Positions 18,233 through 28,031 of a stretch of DNA of 64,000 bases are shown in pieces. Both the position numbers and the translations under genes were made by a program. The notes below the pieces were generated by a model that did no database searches, was not told the origin of the DNA, and saw only the letters and a list, made by a program, of their open reading frames with translations. This stretch comes from Terriglobus roseus (GTDB lineage Bacteria; Acidobacteriota; Terriglobia; Terriglobales; Acidobacteriaceae): positions 1,860,001-1,924,000 of the forward strand of contig NZ_LT629690.1 of the NCBI RefSeq assembly GCF_900102185.1. Direction: 5' to 3'. Position 1 is the first letter of the stretch, and each line of letters opens with the position of its first letter.

Positions 18233-19390
18233 ATGCCTGAGAGCCCGTTTGTTGATGTGCCGGAAGCGCTGCGACAGTTTGCCGCAGGGAAGATGATCGT
18301 TGTGGTGGACGATGAAGACCGCGAAAACGAGGGCGATCTGACCCTTGCTGCGGAACACGTCACTCCTGAAGCGATCAACTTCATGGCGAAGTATGGCCGT
18401 GGCCTGATCTGCCTGACGCTGACCGAGGAGCGCGCAGATTATCTGCGTCTGCTGCCCATGGCGAGCGAAAACACCTCGCGTTTTGGTACGGCGTTTACGG
18501 AAAGCATTGAAGCACGCGAAGGTGTCACGACAGGAATTTCCGCCGCAGATCGTGCGCATACGATTCTTACTGCTGTGAATCCGGGGAGTACCGCTGCTGA
18601 TCTCGCGCGTCCCGGTCACGTGTTTCCCTTACGTGCACGCAAAGGCGGCGTGCTGGTCCGCGCAGGGCAGACGGAGGCGTCCGTTGACCTGGCGCGCATG
18701 TCGGGATTGATTCCTGCGGGTGTCATCTGCGAAATCATGAATGAAGACGGCACCATGGCGCGCGTTCCGGATCTGATTACGTTCTGCCGAGAGCACGATA
18801 TGGCAATGCTGACGGTCGCGGAATTGATCCGCTACCGTTTGCAGCATGAGCGCTACATCCATCGCGAGGCAGAGACGCTGCTGAACACTCCCTGGGGTGA
18901 GTTCCGCACGATCGCGTATGCAAGCGACGTGGAAGAGGGCGAAAGCCATCTTGCGCTGGTTATGGGAGATGTGACGGCTGCTGGTGGCGCGGAAGCACCA
19001 CTGGTTCGCGTGCACACGCATTGCCTGGCCGGCGGCGTTTTCTGCCATGACAGATGTGATTGCAAGCAGAGCATTGAAACGGCCTTGCGTCGCATTGGAG
19101 AAGAGGGACGAGGCGCGCTGGTCTATCTGCACAACGGCAGTCGAGGCTTCGGTATCGACCGTACAATAACGCCTCCACGTATGGTCCTGCACCGTGATGG
19201 TGTGACACGCGGGAAGGACCAGACCCAAACGCTGCGTCACACCGGTATTGGTGGTCAGATCCTCTCCGATCTGGGTATTCATCGGTTGCGCTTGCTTGTG
19301 TCGCGCCCCACGCACGTTCCAGCATTGCAGGGATTCGGCGTTGAGATTACAGAGCAAATCCCGATGGGTGAAGTCGTCAAGACTGCCTAA
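18233..19390 (+). CDS. ribB: 3,4-dihydroxy-2-butanone-4-phosphate synthase fused to a degenerate GTP cyclohydrolase II domain
   Basis: Riboflavin pathway enzyme. Residues 1-205 are a complete RibB domain ([11 protein letters not shown] at 26-36, [20 protein letters not shown] at 129-148) making the four-carbon precursor from ribulose-5-P. Residues about 215-380 resemble GTP cyclohydrolase II and keep the three zinc cysteines (264, 275, 277). They have lost the usual ECL glutamate (H263), the QEGR loop (here NGSRGFG) and the catalytic LRDYGIG stretch (here LRHTGIG). RLLTNNP has become RLLVSRP. This matches the RibBX arrangement known in some proteobacteria, where a separate RibA makes the pyrimidine precursor. 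No ribA lies in the window. 385 residues; 56 bp after a terminator, so it has its own promoter. Confidence 0.88.
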   Translation: MPESPFVDVPEALRQFAAGKMIVVVDDEDRENEGDLTLAAEHVTPEAINFMAKYGRGLICLTLTEERADYLRLLPMASENTSRFGTAFTESIEAREGVTTGISAADRAHTILTAVNPGSTAADLARPGHVFPLRARKGGVLVRAGQTEASVDLARMSGLIPAGVICEIMNEDGTMARVPDLITFCREHDMAMLTVAELIRYRLQHERYIHREAETLLNTPWGEFRTIAYASDVEEGESHLALVMGDVTAAGGAEAPLVRVHTHCLAGGVFCHDRCDCKQSIETALRRIGEEGRGALVYLHNGSRGFGIDRTITPPRMVLHRDGVTRGKDQTQTLRHTGIGGQILSDLGIHRLRLLVSRPTHVPALQGFGVEITEQIPMGEVVKTA

Positions 19391-19432
19391 TCCAAAGGAA
19401 TTCGTGCTCGCGACCTCTTCGCATAGTTAGCG

Positions 19433-20071
19433 CTATGCGGAAACGATGCTTTCTGGCTCGAGAAGATAGCTGAAGCCACGCGAGCGCATCTCCGCAATGA
19501 AATCATCGTGATTTTCGTAGACAATGGCCTGCATCCCGAATGCCTCCGCAGCTTCGGTATTTTCCGGCTTGTCGTCGATGAAGAGGATGTCTGCAGGCGG
19601 GGTCTTCAGCCCTTCTGCCGCGACGGCGTAAATCTCCGGCTGTGGCTTTCGCAACTTCAATGCGTAAGACCACACCGTGTGATGGAAATTCGCAATCCAA
19701 TCGAACTGCGCGACGATGCCCTCGGCCATTGCGTCTGGCATGTTGGAGAGAATGCCTGTACGGAAACCGTGCTGGTGCAGGGCAGCCACCCATTGCAGCA
19801 TGGGTTGATTCATCTGCGTCCAAAGTGCGACGTCAGCAGCCTTTAAATCACGAAGCACATCGGCTGAGATGGATTCGCCAGCGATCAACCTCCAGTACTC
19901 ATCACCTGTAAGGATTCCTGCGTCATAGTCATCACGGTATTTCCAATAGCCGTCGTGGAGTTCCTCTTCGGATAAGTGCGAGATAGTCCGCATCTGTTCC
20001 CATACACGCGGATCAGGAGCAAGAGTCAAAACTTTTCCGAAGTCGAAGAGGACTGCACGAATCTGAGGCAT
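19433..20071 (-). CDS. HAD-family hydrolase
   Basis: Haloacid-dehalogenase-like phosphatase, 212 residues from ATG 20071 (the upstream in-frame stretch overlaps the divergent gene). Motif I VLFDFGKVLT carries the nucleophile aspartate, motif II is GILSNMPD, the lysine region is LRKPQPEIY, and motif IV is ILFIDDKPEN. The helical cap is inserted between motif I and II, as in subfamily I. Substrate unknown. It diverges from the aminotransferase gene, with 34 bp between the start codons. Confidence 0.85.
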   Translation of the reverse strand: MPQIRAVLFDFGKVLTLAPDPRVWEQMRTISHLSEEELHDGYWKYRDDYDAGILTGDEYWRLIAGESISADVLRDLKAADVALWTQMNQPMLQWVAALHQHGFRTGILSNMPDAMAEGIVAQFDWIANFHHTVWSYALKLRKPQPEIYAVAAEGLKTPPADILFIDDKPENTEAAEAFGMQAIVYENHDDFIAEMRSRGFSYLLEPESIVSA

Positions 20072-20105
20072 GCGGTTGATTGTAGATGCAAGCCCTTTCG
20101 ATAGC

Positions 20106-21254
20106 ATGAGTGCTATGCACTTTGCCTCGCGCACAGAGTTTGGCTATGAATTGTCGCCCTTTGGGGACGCTCTGCAGCGCGCAAAGCAGCATTCAGAATT
20201 TATTGACCTAACAGTCTCAAACCCGACAAGGTGTCGCTTCGACTATTCCGCTATTCCTCTCAACACACTAGCCAGCGAGGCGTCGCTTCATTACGATGCG
20301 AACGCGCTCGGCATGCTGTCAGCGCGCATCGCTGTTGCCGGTTTATATAGCGGTATTGATGCAGAACGTATCCTTCTGACCGCAAGCACGAGCGAGGCGT
20401 ACGGCTTTCTCTTTAAGCTCCTGTGCGAACCGGGGGATGCGATTCTCGTACCTTCGCCGAGTTATCCCTTGTTTGATCTGTTGGCACGTTTGCATGACGT
20501 GGAGCTCATTAAGTACCCGCTCGTTTATCACGATGGCTGGCAGATCGATCCCGCCTCTCTGGAAGCAGCGGTAACGGAACGCACGCGGGCAATCATTGCA
20601 ATCCATCCGAACAATCCAACAGGTCACTACTGTAGCGGGATGGATCGTGCCGTACTGGACGATGTAGCGCAGAGATACGGACTTCCGCTCATCGTCGACG
20701 AAGTTTTTCTGGACTACAGCGTTGAAGATTCTGCACCCAGTTTCGCCAAAGCGGATGCACCTGTGCTGACGTTTGTTATGGGAGGACTGAGCAAGCTGCT
20801 TGCACTGCCGCAGATGAAATTGGCATGGACGGTTGTTTGCGGATCCGATCAGGAGGTTACAAATGCATTGCAGCGGTTGGAGATCATCACAGATACGTTC
20901 CTTTCTGTAGCCACACCAGTGCAGGCCGCACTTCCCGCATGGCTGTCCGTACGCGCTCAGATTCAGCAGCAGATATTGGAGCGTGTAACGGCGAATCTTA
21001 TCGCGTTGGATAACCTCATTCGTGGGACTGTGGTCAGTCGACTCAGGGTGGAAGGCGGATGGTGTGTTGTATTGCGAGTACCCGCCGTTATGGACGACGT
21101 TGCCCTGGCGATCAGCCTATTGGACCAGGCGCATGTAGCCGTGCATCCGGGTTCGTTCTACGGCTTTCCCTCGAAAGGCTGGCTGGTAGTCAGTCTCCTG
21201 GGTAATCCTGCGCAATTTGCTGAGGGTCTGCAGCGGATGTTGCAACTGCTCTAA
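20106..21254 (+). CDS. PLP-dependent aminotransferase, class I/II
   Basis: Fold-type I aminotransferase, 382 residues. It shows LTASTSEAYGFLFKLLC (cofactor phosphate region), PSPSYPLFD, IAIHPNNPTGHY, VDEVFLDY, and the Schiff-base lysine in GGLSKLLALPQMK. A C-terminal substrate arginine is not evident at the usual R-x-S position (WLVVSLLGNP). The substrate is unknown; the sequence looks like aspartate/alanine-type relatives, including biosynthetic or C-S-lyase-like branches. ATG 20106 or 20115 are both possible. dnaE follows 57 bp later. Confidence 0.85.
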   Translation: MSAMHFASRTEFGYELSPFGDALQRAKQHSEFIDLTVSNPTRCRFDYSAIPLNTLASEASLHYDANALGMLSARIAVAGLYSGIDAERILLTASTSEAYGFLFKLLCEPGDAILVPSPSYPLFDLLARLHDVELIKYPLVYHDGWQIDPASLEAAVTERTRAIIAIHPNNPTGHYCSGMDRAVLDDVAQRYGLPLIVDEVFLDYSVEDSAPSFAKADAPVLTFVMGGLSKLLALPQMKLAWTVVCGSDQEVTNALQRLEIITDTFLSVATPVQAALPAWLSVRAQIQQQILERVTANLIALDNLIRGTVVSRLRVEGGWCVVLRVPAVMDDVALAISLLDQAHVAVHPGSFYGFPSKGWLVVSLLGNPAQFAEGLQRMLQLL

Positions 21255-21311
21255 TTTGTACCTCGTTTTCCGCAGCCTCGTACCACATGCTTCAAGTCCT
21301 AGAATCAAACT

Positions 21312-24300
21312 ATGGCGGATCGCGAATTTACCCATCTCCACCTTCACACCGATTACAGCCTGCTGGACGGCGCTTGCGACGTTGATAAGCTCGCCTCGCA
21401 CCTGAGCAAACTGGGCCAGAAGGCCGCCGCGATGACCGATCACGGCAACATCTATGGTGCTGTGCACTTTGCCGCAGCAATGGAGAAGAAGGGCATCAAG
21501 CCCATCATCGGTTGTGAGCTATATCTGTCGCAGACTGCGGATCACCGCGAGATGAGCGGCGGTTACAACCACTTCCTGTTGATCGCAGAGAATGATGAAG
21601 GTTATCGCAACCTTGTTCGTCTGACGAGCGAAGCCGCAGTACATGGTTTCTATCGCAAGCCGCGCGTCTCGAAAGAGTTTCTGTCGAAGCACACGGAAGG
21701 TCTTATCGCATTCAGCGGATGCCTTGCAGGTGAAGTGAATCAGCACCTGATGGCTGGCAAGTATGAAGAGGCCAAGAAGTCCGCGGGCATGTTCCAGGAC
21801 ATGTTCGGCAAGAACAACTTTTTCCTTGAAATCCAGGATCACAATCTGGAGCCCGACAAAGGCGTTTGCGAAGCGCTGTATCGCATGGAGAAGGATCTCG
21901 ATATCCCTCTGATCGCCACGAATGATGCGCATTATGTTGCGGGCGACGACAGCCGCGCTCACGAGATTTTGCTCTGCGTGCAGACAGCCGGTTCGATGAA
22001 TGATCCGAACCGTTTCAAGTTCGACACGCAAGAGTTCTATATCAAGTCCGCAGAGGAGATGTATCGCACCTTCCAAGGCCATGAAGAGGTTTGCGATCGA
22101 ACGAATCAGTTTGTCGACCGCTGCAATGTAAAGCTGACAAAGGTCAAGAATCCATTCCCTCGTTTCCCCACACCAGACGGAATGGATCTTGAAGATTACT
22201 TCGAACACGTTTGCCGCGAAGGCATGAAGAAGCGTCTCGATACAGCGGTGGCACATCTGCGCTCCCGTGGTCTGCTGCGCTACGAAATTGCAGACTATGA
22301 AGCGCGCCTGAACCGCGAGATTGACACCATCAAGAGCATGAAGTTCCCCGGCTACTTCATGATCGTGTGGGACTTTATTCGCTATGCGAAGGAGCAGAAC
22401 ATCCCCGTAGGTCCGGGCCGTGGTTCGGCTGCAGGTTCTCTCGTCGCATACGTGATGGAGATTACGGACGTTGATCCGTTGCAGAACGAACTGCTGTTCG
22501 AGCGATTCCTGAATCCAGAACGTATCAGCATGCCGGATATTGATATCGACTTCTGCATGAATCGTCGTGGCGAAGTCATCGAGTATGTGAAGCGTAAGTA
22601 CGGTGCTGATCAGGTAGCGCAGATCATTACGTTCAACACGATGGCTGCAAAGGCCGCCATCAAGGACGTCGGCCGCGCGCTTGAAATGCCTTACGGTGAA
22701 GTGGATCGCATCGCGAAGATGATCCCCGCCACCATCGGCATCACCATTGATCAAGCATTGAAGGATTCGCCGCCGCTAGCACAGGCGTACGAGAGCAATC
22801 CGCAGGTTCGAGAGATCATCGACAACGCTTTGCGGCTTGAAGGACTGGTGCGTGGCGCTGGTGTTCATGCTGCCGGTGTTGTGATTGCGCCGCAACCTTT
22901 GACAGAGCTCGTTCCTGTCACGCTGACTAAGACCGACGATCTGGTCACCGCGTATGACATGAAGGCTGTCGAAAAGATGGGGCTGCTCAAGATGGACTTT
23001 CTTGGGCTCACCACTCTTACCGTCATCGACGACTGCCTGAAGCTGATCAAGAGCAATCGTGGCGACACCGTCGAGATGGATAAGATTCCGCTGGATGATG
23101 AGCCAACGTACGAAAAGGTCTTCCATAAGGCGCTGACCAGTGGTGTCTTCCAGTTCGAATCGGGTGGTATGCGTGACGTTCTGCGCCGCTATAAGCCAAC
23201 GACAGTAGAAGATCTAACCGCTCTCAACGCGCTGTATCGTCCTGGCCCAATTCAGGGCGGCATGATCGATGACTTCATCGAACGCAAGTGGGGTCGTCGC
23301 CCTGTTGAGTATCTGCTGGATGGTCTGGAACCGCTTCTGAAGGAGACGCTGGGAGTCATCGTCTACCAGGAACAGGTTATGCAGATCTCGTCAGTCATCG
23401 CCGGCTACTCGCTCGGTGGGGCTGATCTGCTGCGTCGAGCAATGGGGAAGAAAGACCCTGCGGCGATGGCGGAGCAGAAAGACATCTTCATGAAGGGCGC
23501 TGCCGAACGTAAGCACCCGAAGGAAAAAGCTGGCGCGCTGTTTGATCTGATCCTGCAGTTCGCGGGATACGGCTTCAACAAGTCACACTCATCAGCGTAT
23601 GCATTGCTTGCCTATCACACGGCTTATCTGAAGACGCACTACCCGGTTGAGTTCATGGCAGCGCTCCTGACCAGCGAAACTTCCAAGCCTGAAAACGTAG
23701 TGAAATACATTCAGGAATGCCGCGAAATGGGCATCACTGTATTGCCGCCGGATGTCCAAATCTCCGATGCGAATTTCACGCCAAGCGGTGACGCAATTCG
23801 GTTCGGACTGGCAGCCATTAAGAATGTCGGTGGCAATGCCATTGAAACCATCGTTAGTTCGCGAAACAAGCTGAAGCAGGAAGGGAAGTCGGGGTTCAGC
23901 TCGCTGTGGGATTTCTGCGAACAGGTAGAGCTTCGTCTACTGAACAAGCGTGTGCTTGAATCGCTGATTAAGGCTGGCGCCATGGATAGCTTCGGCCCTC
24001 GTGCTCGCGTATTTGCAGCAGTGGACAAAGCGATGGAGCGTGCGCAGAAGTCGCAGCGTGACGCAGCTAGCGGACAAAGCGGTCTGTTTGGCTTGTTCGA
24101 TGCATCACCATTTGGCGATGCTACCGCTGCTCCAGACGACGATCTGCCGAAGGTGCCTGAGTGGGATGAGCATGAGCGGCTTCAGAACGAGAAGGAAGTG
24201 CTCGGCTTCTTCGTCAGCGGTCATCCGATGGATAAGTATCGCGAGAAGCTGCGCAACATCAAGGGTGTTCTCGATACAGCAACAGCCTGCGAAATGAAGC

Positions 24301-24845
24301 CCGAGCCTGTGGTGTTTCAACGTGGCCAGCGCGAACCGCAGAATGAAATTCAGATTGCGGGTGTGATCTCCGGTCTGAAGGTGGCAAAGAGCAAGCGCAG
24401 TGGTGAAATGTACGCTTCGGCCATTTTGGAAGATACCGTTGGCAAGATTGATCTGATCGCGTTCCCCAAGGACTACGAGAAACTTCAGGAGAAGCTGAAG
24501 ATCGATGTCCCAGTGCTGGTGCGCGGTTCCTTACGTGGCGAAGAAGACTCAGCCCCAAAGCTCTCTCTGACTGGAATTACGGCGTTGGAGGATGTGCAGA
24601 TCAAGTTGCCGGAAGCGCTCCGTATCCGGGTGCCATTGCATCACCCTGACGCGGCGTTGCTGGAGAAGCTGGCGACGCTGTTTCAGGAACGTCCGGGACC
24701 GGGCAAGCTGCTGCTTGATCTGGAAGAGCCTGGAGAGTTCTGTGCTGTACTAGAGCCGCAAGGATTCAGTGTTTGCGCAGACAGGCTTTTCATTGATCAG
24801 GTAGAAGACCTGATCGGCGCAGGAGCCGTTAAGGTTATTAACTAA
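21312..24845 (+). CDS. dnaE: DNA polymerase III subunit alpha
   Basis: Replicative polymerase, 1177 residues, full length. The N-terminal PHP domain (HLHTDYSLLDG, MTDHGNIYG, AFSGCLAGEVN) is followed by the C-family polymerase core (GPGRGSAAGSLVAYV, MPDIDIDFCMNRRGEVI). Fingers and tandem HhH region come next (GYGFNKSHSSAYALLAYHTA), then an OB-fold stretch (IQIAGVISGLKVAKSKRSG) and a C-terminal tau/beta-binding part. It is a DnaE1 type by length and domain order. Start ATG 21312. A convergent hairpin follows the stop. Confidence 0.98.
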   Translation: MADREFTHLHLHTDYSLLDGACDVDKLASHLSKLGQKAAAMTDHGNIYGAVHFAAAMEKKGIKPIIGCELYLSQTADHREMSGGYNHFLLIAENDEGYRNLVRLTSEAAVHGFYRKPRVSKEFLSKHTEGLIAFSGCLAGEVNQHLMAGKYEEAKKSAGMFQDMFGKNNFFLEIQDHNLEPDKGVCEALYRMEKDLDIPLIATNDAHYVAGDDSRAHEILLCVQTAGSMNDPNRFKFDTQEFYIKSAEEMYRTFQGHEEVCDRTNQFVDRCNVKLTKVKNPFPRFPTPDGMDLEDYFEHVCREGMKKRLDTAVAHLRSRGLLRYEIADYEARLNREIDTIKSMKFPGYFMIVWDFIRYAKEQNIPVGPGRGSAAGSLVAYVMEITDVDPLQNELLFERFLNPERISMPDIDIDFCMNRRGEVIEYVKRKYGADQVAQIITFNTMAAKAAIKDVGRALEMPYGEVDRIAKMIPATIGITIDQALKDSPPLAQAYESNPQVREIIDNALRLEGLVRGAGVHAAGVVIAPQPLTELVPVTLTKTDDLVTAYDMKAVEKMGLLKMDFLGLTTLTVIDDCLKLIKSNRGDTVEMDKIPLDDEPTYEKVFHKALTSGVFQFESGGMRDVLRRYKPTTVEDLTALNALYRPGPIQGGMIDDFIERKWGRRPVEYLLDGLEPLLKETLGVIVYQEQVMQISSVIAGYSLGGADLLRRAMGKKDPAAMAEQKDIFMKGAAERKHPKEKAGALFDLILQFAGYGFNKSHSSAYALLAYHTAYLKTHYPVEFMAALLTSETSKPENVVKYIQECREMGITVLPPDVQISDANFTPSGDAIRFGLAAIKNVGGNAIETIVSSRNKLKQEGKSGFSSLWDFCEQVELRLLNKRVLESLIKAGAMDSFGPRARVFAAVDKAMERAQKSQRDAASGQSGLFGLFDASPFGDATAAPDDDLPKVPEWDEHERLQNEKEVLGFFVSGHPMDKYREKLRNIKGVLDTATACEMKPEPVVFQRGQREPQNEIQIAGVISGLKVAKSKRSGEMYASAILEDTVGKIDLIAFPKDYEKLQEKLKIDVPVLVRGSLRGEEDSAPKLSLTGITALEDVQIKLPEALRIRVPLHHPDAALLEKLATLFQERPGPGKLLLDLEEPGEFCAVLEPQGFSVCADRLFIDQVEDLIGAGAVKVIN

Positions 24846-24853
24846 CCAAAAGA

Positions 24854-24890
24854 GAAATGGGGCACGGCATGAATTGCTGTGCCCCATTCT
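24854..24890. terminator. Hairpin between convergent dnaE and DUF4136 gene
   Basis: Fourteen-pair stem AATGGGGCACGGCA (24856-24869) with TGCTGTGCCCCATT (24875-24888), one G-U pair, moderate A/T flanks on both sides. Confidence 0.65.
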
Positions 24891-24896
24891 GTCGCT

Positions 24897-25469
24897 TTAA
24901 CGAACTTTGTGAACATCTGGCATCTTGTCGAAGATTTTGTCTACGGCTTTCTCACCCTTCTTTGCGTTCTTATCAGGGTTCTTTGAAAGATCATCGACAG
25001 CCGTTCCGCGAAAGATCAACTGATGTGTCCGTGCGTCATACACGTCCACAGCAAGGGTTCCTACGGGAATGTTGTAGACCGTTGTCGTGGCTGGCCCTCC
25101 ACCGCCCCAGCGCCCCCAGCCATACCATCCGCCCCAGCCTCCATAACCCCAGCCGGGACCAAAGCCGTTATAGAACGTGGTGTACTCCTGACGATTGCGG
25201 ACTCCGCCAATCGCAGTAACGGCAAGATCGCCACCTTGCGGCACTTCACGGAATCCGCGTTCCGTCAGAGAGGCAACGATATTGCTCCGCAGTCGCTTCT
25301 CAACGATGCCATCGGAAGCATGAACGCGATACACAGAGAAGGTGTGGTACTGCTGAAAGTTCGCGTCGTGGTCATAGTCTGTGCGGACATCCTGAGCCAC
25401 GGCAAAGCTCAATGATCCAGCTAATGCAAACGAAAGAGCAAAACGAAGTATCCATGCGGGTCTGCTCAT
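24897..25469 (-). CDS. DUF4136 family exported protein
   Basis: Envelope protein of 190 residues. A signal peptide (ILRFALSFALAGSLSFAVAQ) is followed by DVRTDYDHDANFQQYHTFS, typical of DUF4136 proteins. A Gly/Trp/Tyr-rich loop follows (about 108-130), then TLAVDVYDARTHQLIFRGTA and a basic C-terminus. No lipobox cysteine is present, unlike many relatives. ATG 25469 has GGAGG 9 bp upstream and is preferred over the TTG at 25475. Function unknown. Confidence 0.82.
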   Translation of the reverse strand: MSRPAWILRFALSFALAGSLSFAVAQDVRTDYDHDANFQQYHTFSVYRVHASDGIVEKRLRSNIVASLTERGFREVPQGGDLAVTAIGGVRNRQEYTTFYNGFGPGWGYGGWGGWYGWGRWGGGGPATTTVYNIPVGTLAVDVYDARTHQLIFRGTAVDDLSKNPDKNAKKGEKAVDKIFDKMPDVHKVR

Positions 25470-25588
25470 GGGCAAACACCTCCATAATGGTTAGGACGCG
25501 CGTTATGTCCTTATGGGTGTTGAAGAATCACGCCACCGCGCATCTGAAATAGCATAGGTCTTCGTCTCACAAAGAAGAGGGAATCCGA

Positions 25589-26002
25589 ATGTTGCGTGAC
25601 CATAAAGCAGTTGCGTACGCGATCATGCGTCTGGCTCTTGGAATGAACATCTTTGGCCATGGCTTTTTCCGCATTCTCAGCGGTGTAGGCAACTTCGCGA
25701 GTGGGATGGCGCAGGGAATGGACAAGGGGCCGTTGCCACACGTGTTGACGCTGAGCTTCGGCTACTGCATTCCATGGATCGAACTGACGGTTGGATTGTT
25801 AATCATCCTGGGCCTGTTCACGCGGTTCGCCCTGGCCTCGGGTGCTCTATTGATGGTGGCGCTGACCTTTGGCACAACGTCCGTTCAGAACTGGAATGGG
25901 GCAGGCACGCAATTGATGTACAGCTTTATCTTCTTTGCCATGCTGTGGTTGGTGGAGGCAAATACCTTTTCAGTAGATGGTTTGCTGTCGCGCCGCAAGT
26001 GA
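25589..26002 (+). CDS. DoxX-like membrane protein
   Basis: 137-residue membrane protein with four helices. The start AIMRLALGMNIFGHGFFRIL fits the DoxX / thiosulfate-quinone oxidoreductase subunit-like family, followed by IPWIELTVGLLIILGLFTRFAL and a last helix around MYSFIFFAMLWLVEANTFS. Such proteins occur in many bacteria and rarely have a tested role. It is 54 bp upstream of accA and could be co-transcribed. Confidence 0.8.
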   Translation: MLRDHKAVAYAIMRLALGMNIFGHGFFRILSGVGNFASGMAQGMDKGPLPHVLTLSFGYCIPWIELTVGLLIILGLFTRFALASGALLMVALTFGTTSVQNWNGAGTQLMYSFIFFAMLWLVEANTFSVDGLLSRRK

Positions 26003-26056
26003 GAAGCAGCCGGTATAATCGGCAGGAGCCCTTGCGGGCGTTTGGATAAGACCCTG

Positions 26057-26896
26057 ATGGCAGAGATTGAAGCAAAGCCCGTTGCCGCTCCAGTGCCGGA
26101 GGCGTGGCGTAAGACTGAGGTAGCACGGGACCCGCAGCGCCTCCATCCCATGAACTTCATTGACGCGATCTTTACCGATCAGAGCGAAATCCACGGTGAC
26201 CGCAGCTTTGGCGACGATGCGGCGATGTTTACCGGTATGGCTCGCTTTAACGGTGATGAAGTTCTGGTCGTCTGCAATCGCAAAGGCCGCAACGTAAAGG
26301 AGCGCATGCAGTATCGCTTCGGTTCTCCGGAACCGGAGGGCTATCGCAAGGCTCTGCGCGCCATGAAGATTGCTGAGAAGTTTGGCAAACCTGTGTTCAG
26401 CTTCCTTGACCTTGCCGGTGCCTATCCCGGTCTGGGCGCAGAAGAACGCGGGCAGGGCGAAGCAATTGCCCGCAATCTGATCGAGATGTCTCGACTACGC
26501 GTTCCGACGATCACTGTCATTACCGGTGAAGGTGGCTCAGGTGGAGCGCTTGCTCTGGCCGTTGCGGACCGCGTGCTGATGTTGGAGAACGCGATCTATT
26601 CCGTCATCTCCCCCGAAGGATGCGCTTCCATCATGTGGAAGGACGCCTCTAAGCGGCAGCAAGCAGCGGAAGCCTTGAAGTACACCGCTCCAGACGTCTC
26701 GCGACTGGGCTGCGTGGATGGTGTGATTGCCGAGCCCGCAGGTGGCGCACAAGCGAACCAGGACGAAGCGATTGCGTTGGTCCGTGAAGCGCTGGAGAAG
26801 AATTACGCGGAACTGCGGTCTCAATCGGTGGACGAACTACTTGCAGCACGCTACAACAAGTTCCGCAATATTGCTGCGTTTTACGCGACGGCCTGA
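26057..26896 (+). CDS. accA: Acetyl-CoA carboxylase carboxyltransferase subunit alpha
   Basis: Carboxyl transfer from carboxybiotin to acetyl-CoA, first step of fatty acid synthesis; works with AccD, which is not in the window. AccA marks: DFIDAIFTDQ-like opening FIDAIFTDQSEIHGDRSFG, KGRNVKERMQYRFGSPEPEG, FLDLAGAYPGLGAEERGQ, TVITGEGGSGGALALAV, and YSVISPEGCASIMWKDAS. About 279 residues; many homologues are near 315, so the N-terminal helical part is short. ATG 26057 is preferred over the TTG at 26042 because GGATAAG sits at good spacing before it. Confidence 0.96.
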   Translation: MAEIEAKPVAAPVPEAWRKTEVARDPQRLHPMNFIDAIFTDQSEIHGDRSFGDDAAMFTGMARFNGDEVLVVCNRKGRNVKERMQYRFGSPEPEGYRKALRAMKIAEKFGKPVFSFLDLAGAYPGLGAEERGQGEAIARNLIEMSRLRVPTITVITGEGGSGGALALAVADRVLMLENAIYSVISPEGCASIMWKDASKRQQAAEALKYTAPDVSRLGCVDGVIAEPAGGAQANQDEAIALVREALEKNYAELRSQSVDELLAARYNKFRNIAAFYATA

Positions 26897-26941
26897 GGCT
26901 GCCTTCGTCTAATACCGGAACCCCTCTGGGAAGGCGTACGG

Positions 26942-27949
26942 ATGCCATTTGCAAAACACTCTCTGCACAAACCATCACGTCCAGCGGCGACATTTCTTTT
27001 GTCAGCCGCATGGACCGTGCTTTCGCTGCTTTCTGCAAGCGAATTGTCGCAGCTTGTGCCAGTGATATGGGCCGATTTTGCACGCGAGGTGATTGCTGCG
27101 CTTCTGATGCTTGGCGGGTTCTATGCCATGGCACGATTCTGGGTGCCTGACCTGCGACCGCTCAGCAGTCTGGGATTTGTACGCAGACCAGGTATCGAAG
27201 GAGAGTTTGGGCGCGGCATTGCGCTGGGGTGGGGCATTGCGATTGCGTTGGTCCTGCCAGCGCTTCTGACAGGCAATCTGTCCATGCAGTTTTCTTTCGA
27301 TGGACAAACACTGCTGCGGACGTTGTTGAGCATCGCTGTTCTGACCGCATTTGCGCTGGTGGTGCAACTGGTGCTCTCTGGTTTGCCGCTCCGTATGCTG
27401 GTCAAGGCTTCGAGTCCTGGCTGGGCTGCTGCAGCGGTCATCTTCGTTGTAACCATGCTGGCCATCACCGGCACTGCATCTCAGGGAAGAACGCTACCGG
27501 TTATGGTGCTCGCCGCATCGATTTTCGTGGTAGGGTTTCTGCGGACACGTGCCCTCTGGTTTTCGCTGGGTGTTCAGCTCGGTTGGTCCATTGTGCTGCA
27601 GATACTGTTCGGTTCCAGCTCACCATATACACCGGTCACCTTCGGAGTGGTTCAAAGCGGTGCGGAGGGCCCCATCTGGTTTACTGGTGGCCCGTTTGGA
27701 CCCGAAGCATCCCTGATTACAGTTCTGGTTCTGATCGTCGCGCTCGTGGGAGCGTTTCGCCTCACCAAGGACTACGCCTGGCATTACACATGGCAGCCGC
27801 TTGAGGGTGCTGGACATCCGATGGATGTAGCGCCGCCGGCAGAACATCTCCGCGAGGAGAAGCGCCAGGCAGCTGCTGCGCCACTGATTCAGATTGGCGG
27901 ATTGCAAACGCCACAGGCTCCCTATAACGAACGTAGTGACCCCGCGTAG
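26942..27949 (+). CDS. CPBP-like membrane protein lacking the protease motif
   Basis: 335 residues with about eight predicted helices. Overall layout and the late segment WFTGGPFGPEASLIT resemble the CPBP (CAAX/Abi) intramembrane protease family. Where an EExxxR motif is expected there is VLSGLPLRML: both glutamates are gone, the arginine remains. The later histidines are replaced (TMLAITG, LGVQLGWSIV). So it looks like a catalytically dead relative. The C-terminal tail after the last helix is soluble and Ala/Gln-rich. It starts 45 bp after accA. Role unknown. Confidence 0.65.
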   Translation: MPFAKHSLHKPSRPAATFLLSAAWTVLSLLSASELSQLVPVIWADFAREVIAALLMLGGFYAMARFWVPDLRPLSSLGFVRRPGIEGEFGRGIALGWGIAIALVLPALLTGNLSMQFSFDGQTLLRTLLSIAVLTAFALVVQLVLSGLPLRMLVKASSPGWAAAAVIFVVTMLAITGTASQGRTLPVMVLAASIFVVGFLRTRALWFSLGVQLGWSIVLQILFGSSSPYTPVTFGVVQSGAEGPIWFTGGPFGPEASLITVLVLIVALVGAFRLTKDYAWHYTWQPLEGAGHPMDVAPPAEHLREEKRQAAAAPLIQIGGLQTPQAPYNERSDPA

Positions 27950-28031
27950 CTCTTTTTAGACCACCCGGCGCACCGGACTTGCATATTGGCATGTATTAGG
28001 TCTAGAGTGCGTGTCATCGGGGTGCCGCGTC

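Noticed and set aside
26014-26019. Perfect TATAAT box upstream of accA
   Set aside because: No -35 hexamer at 16-18 bp, so I did not list it as a promoter.
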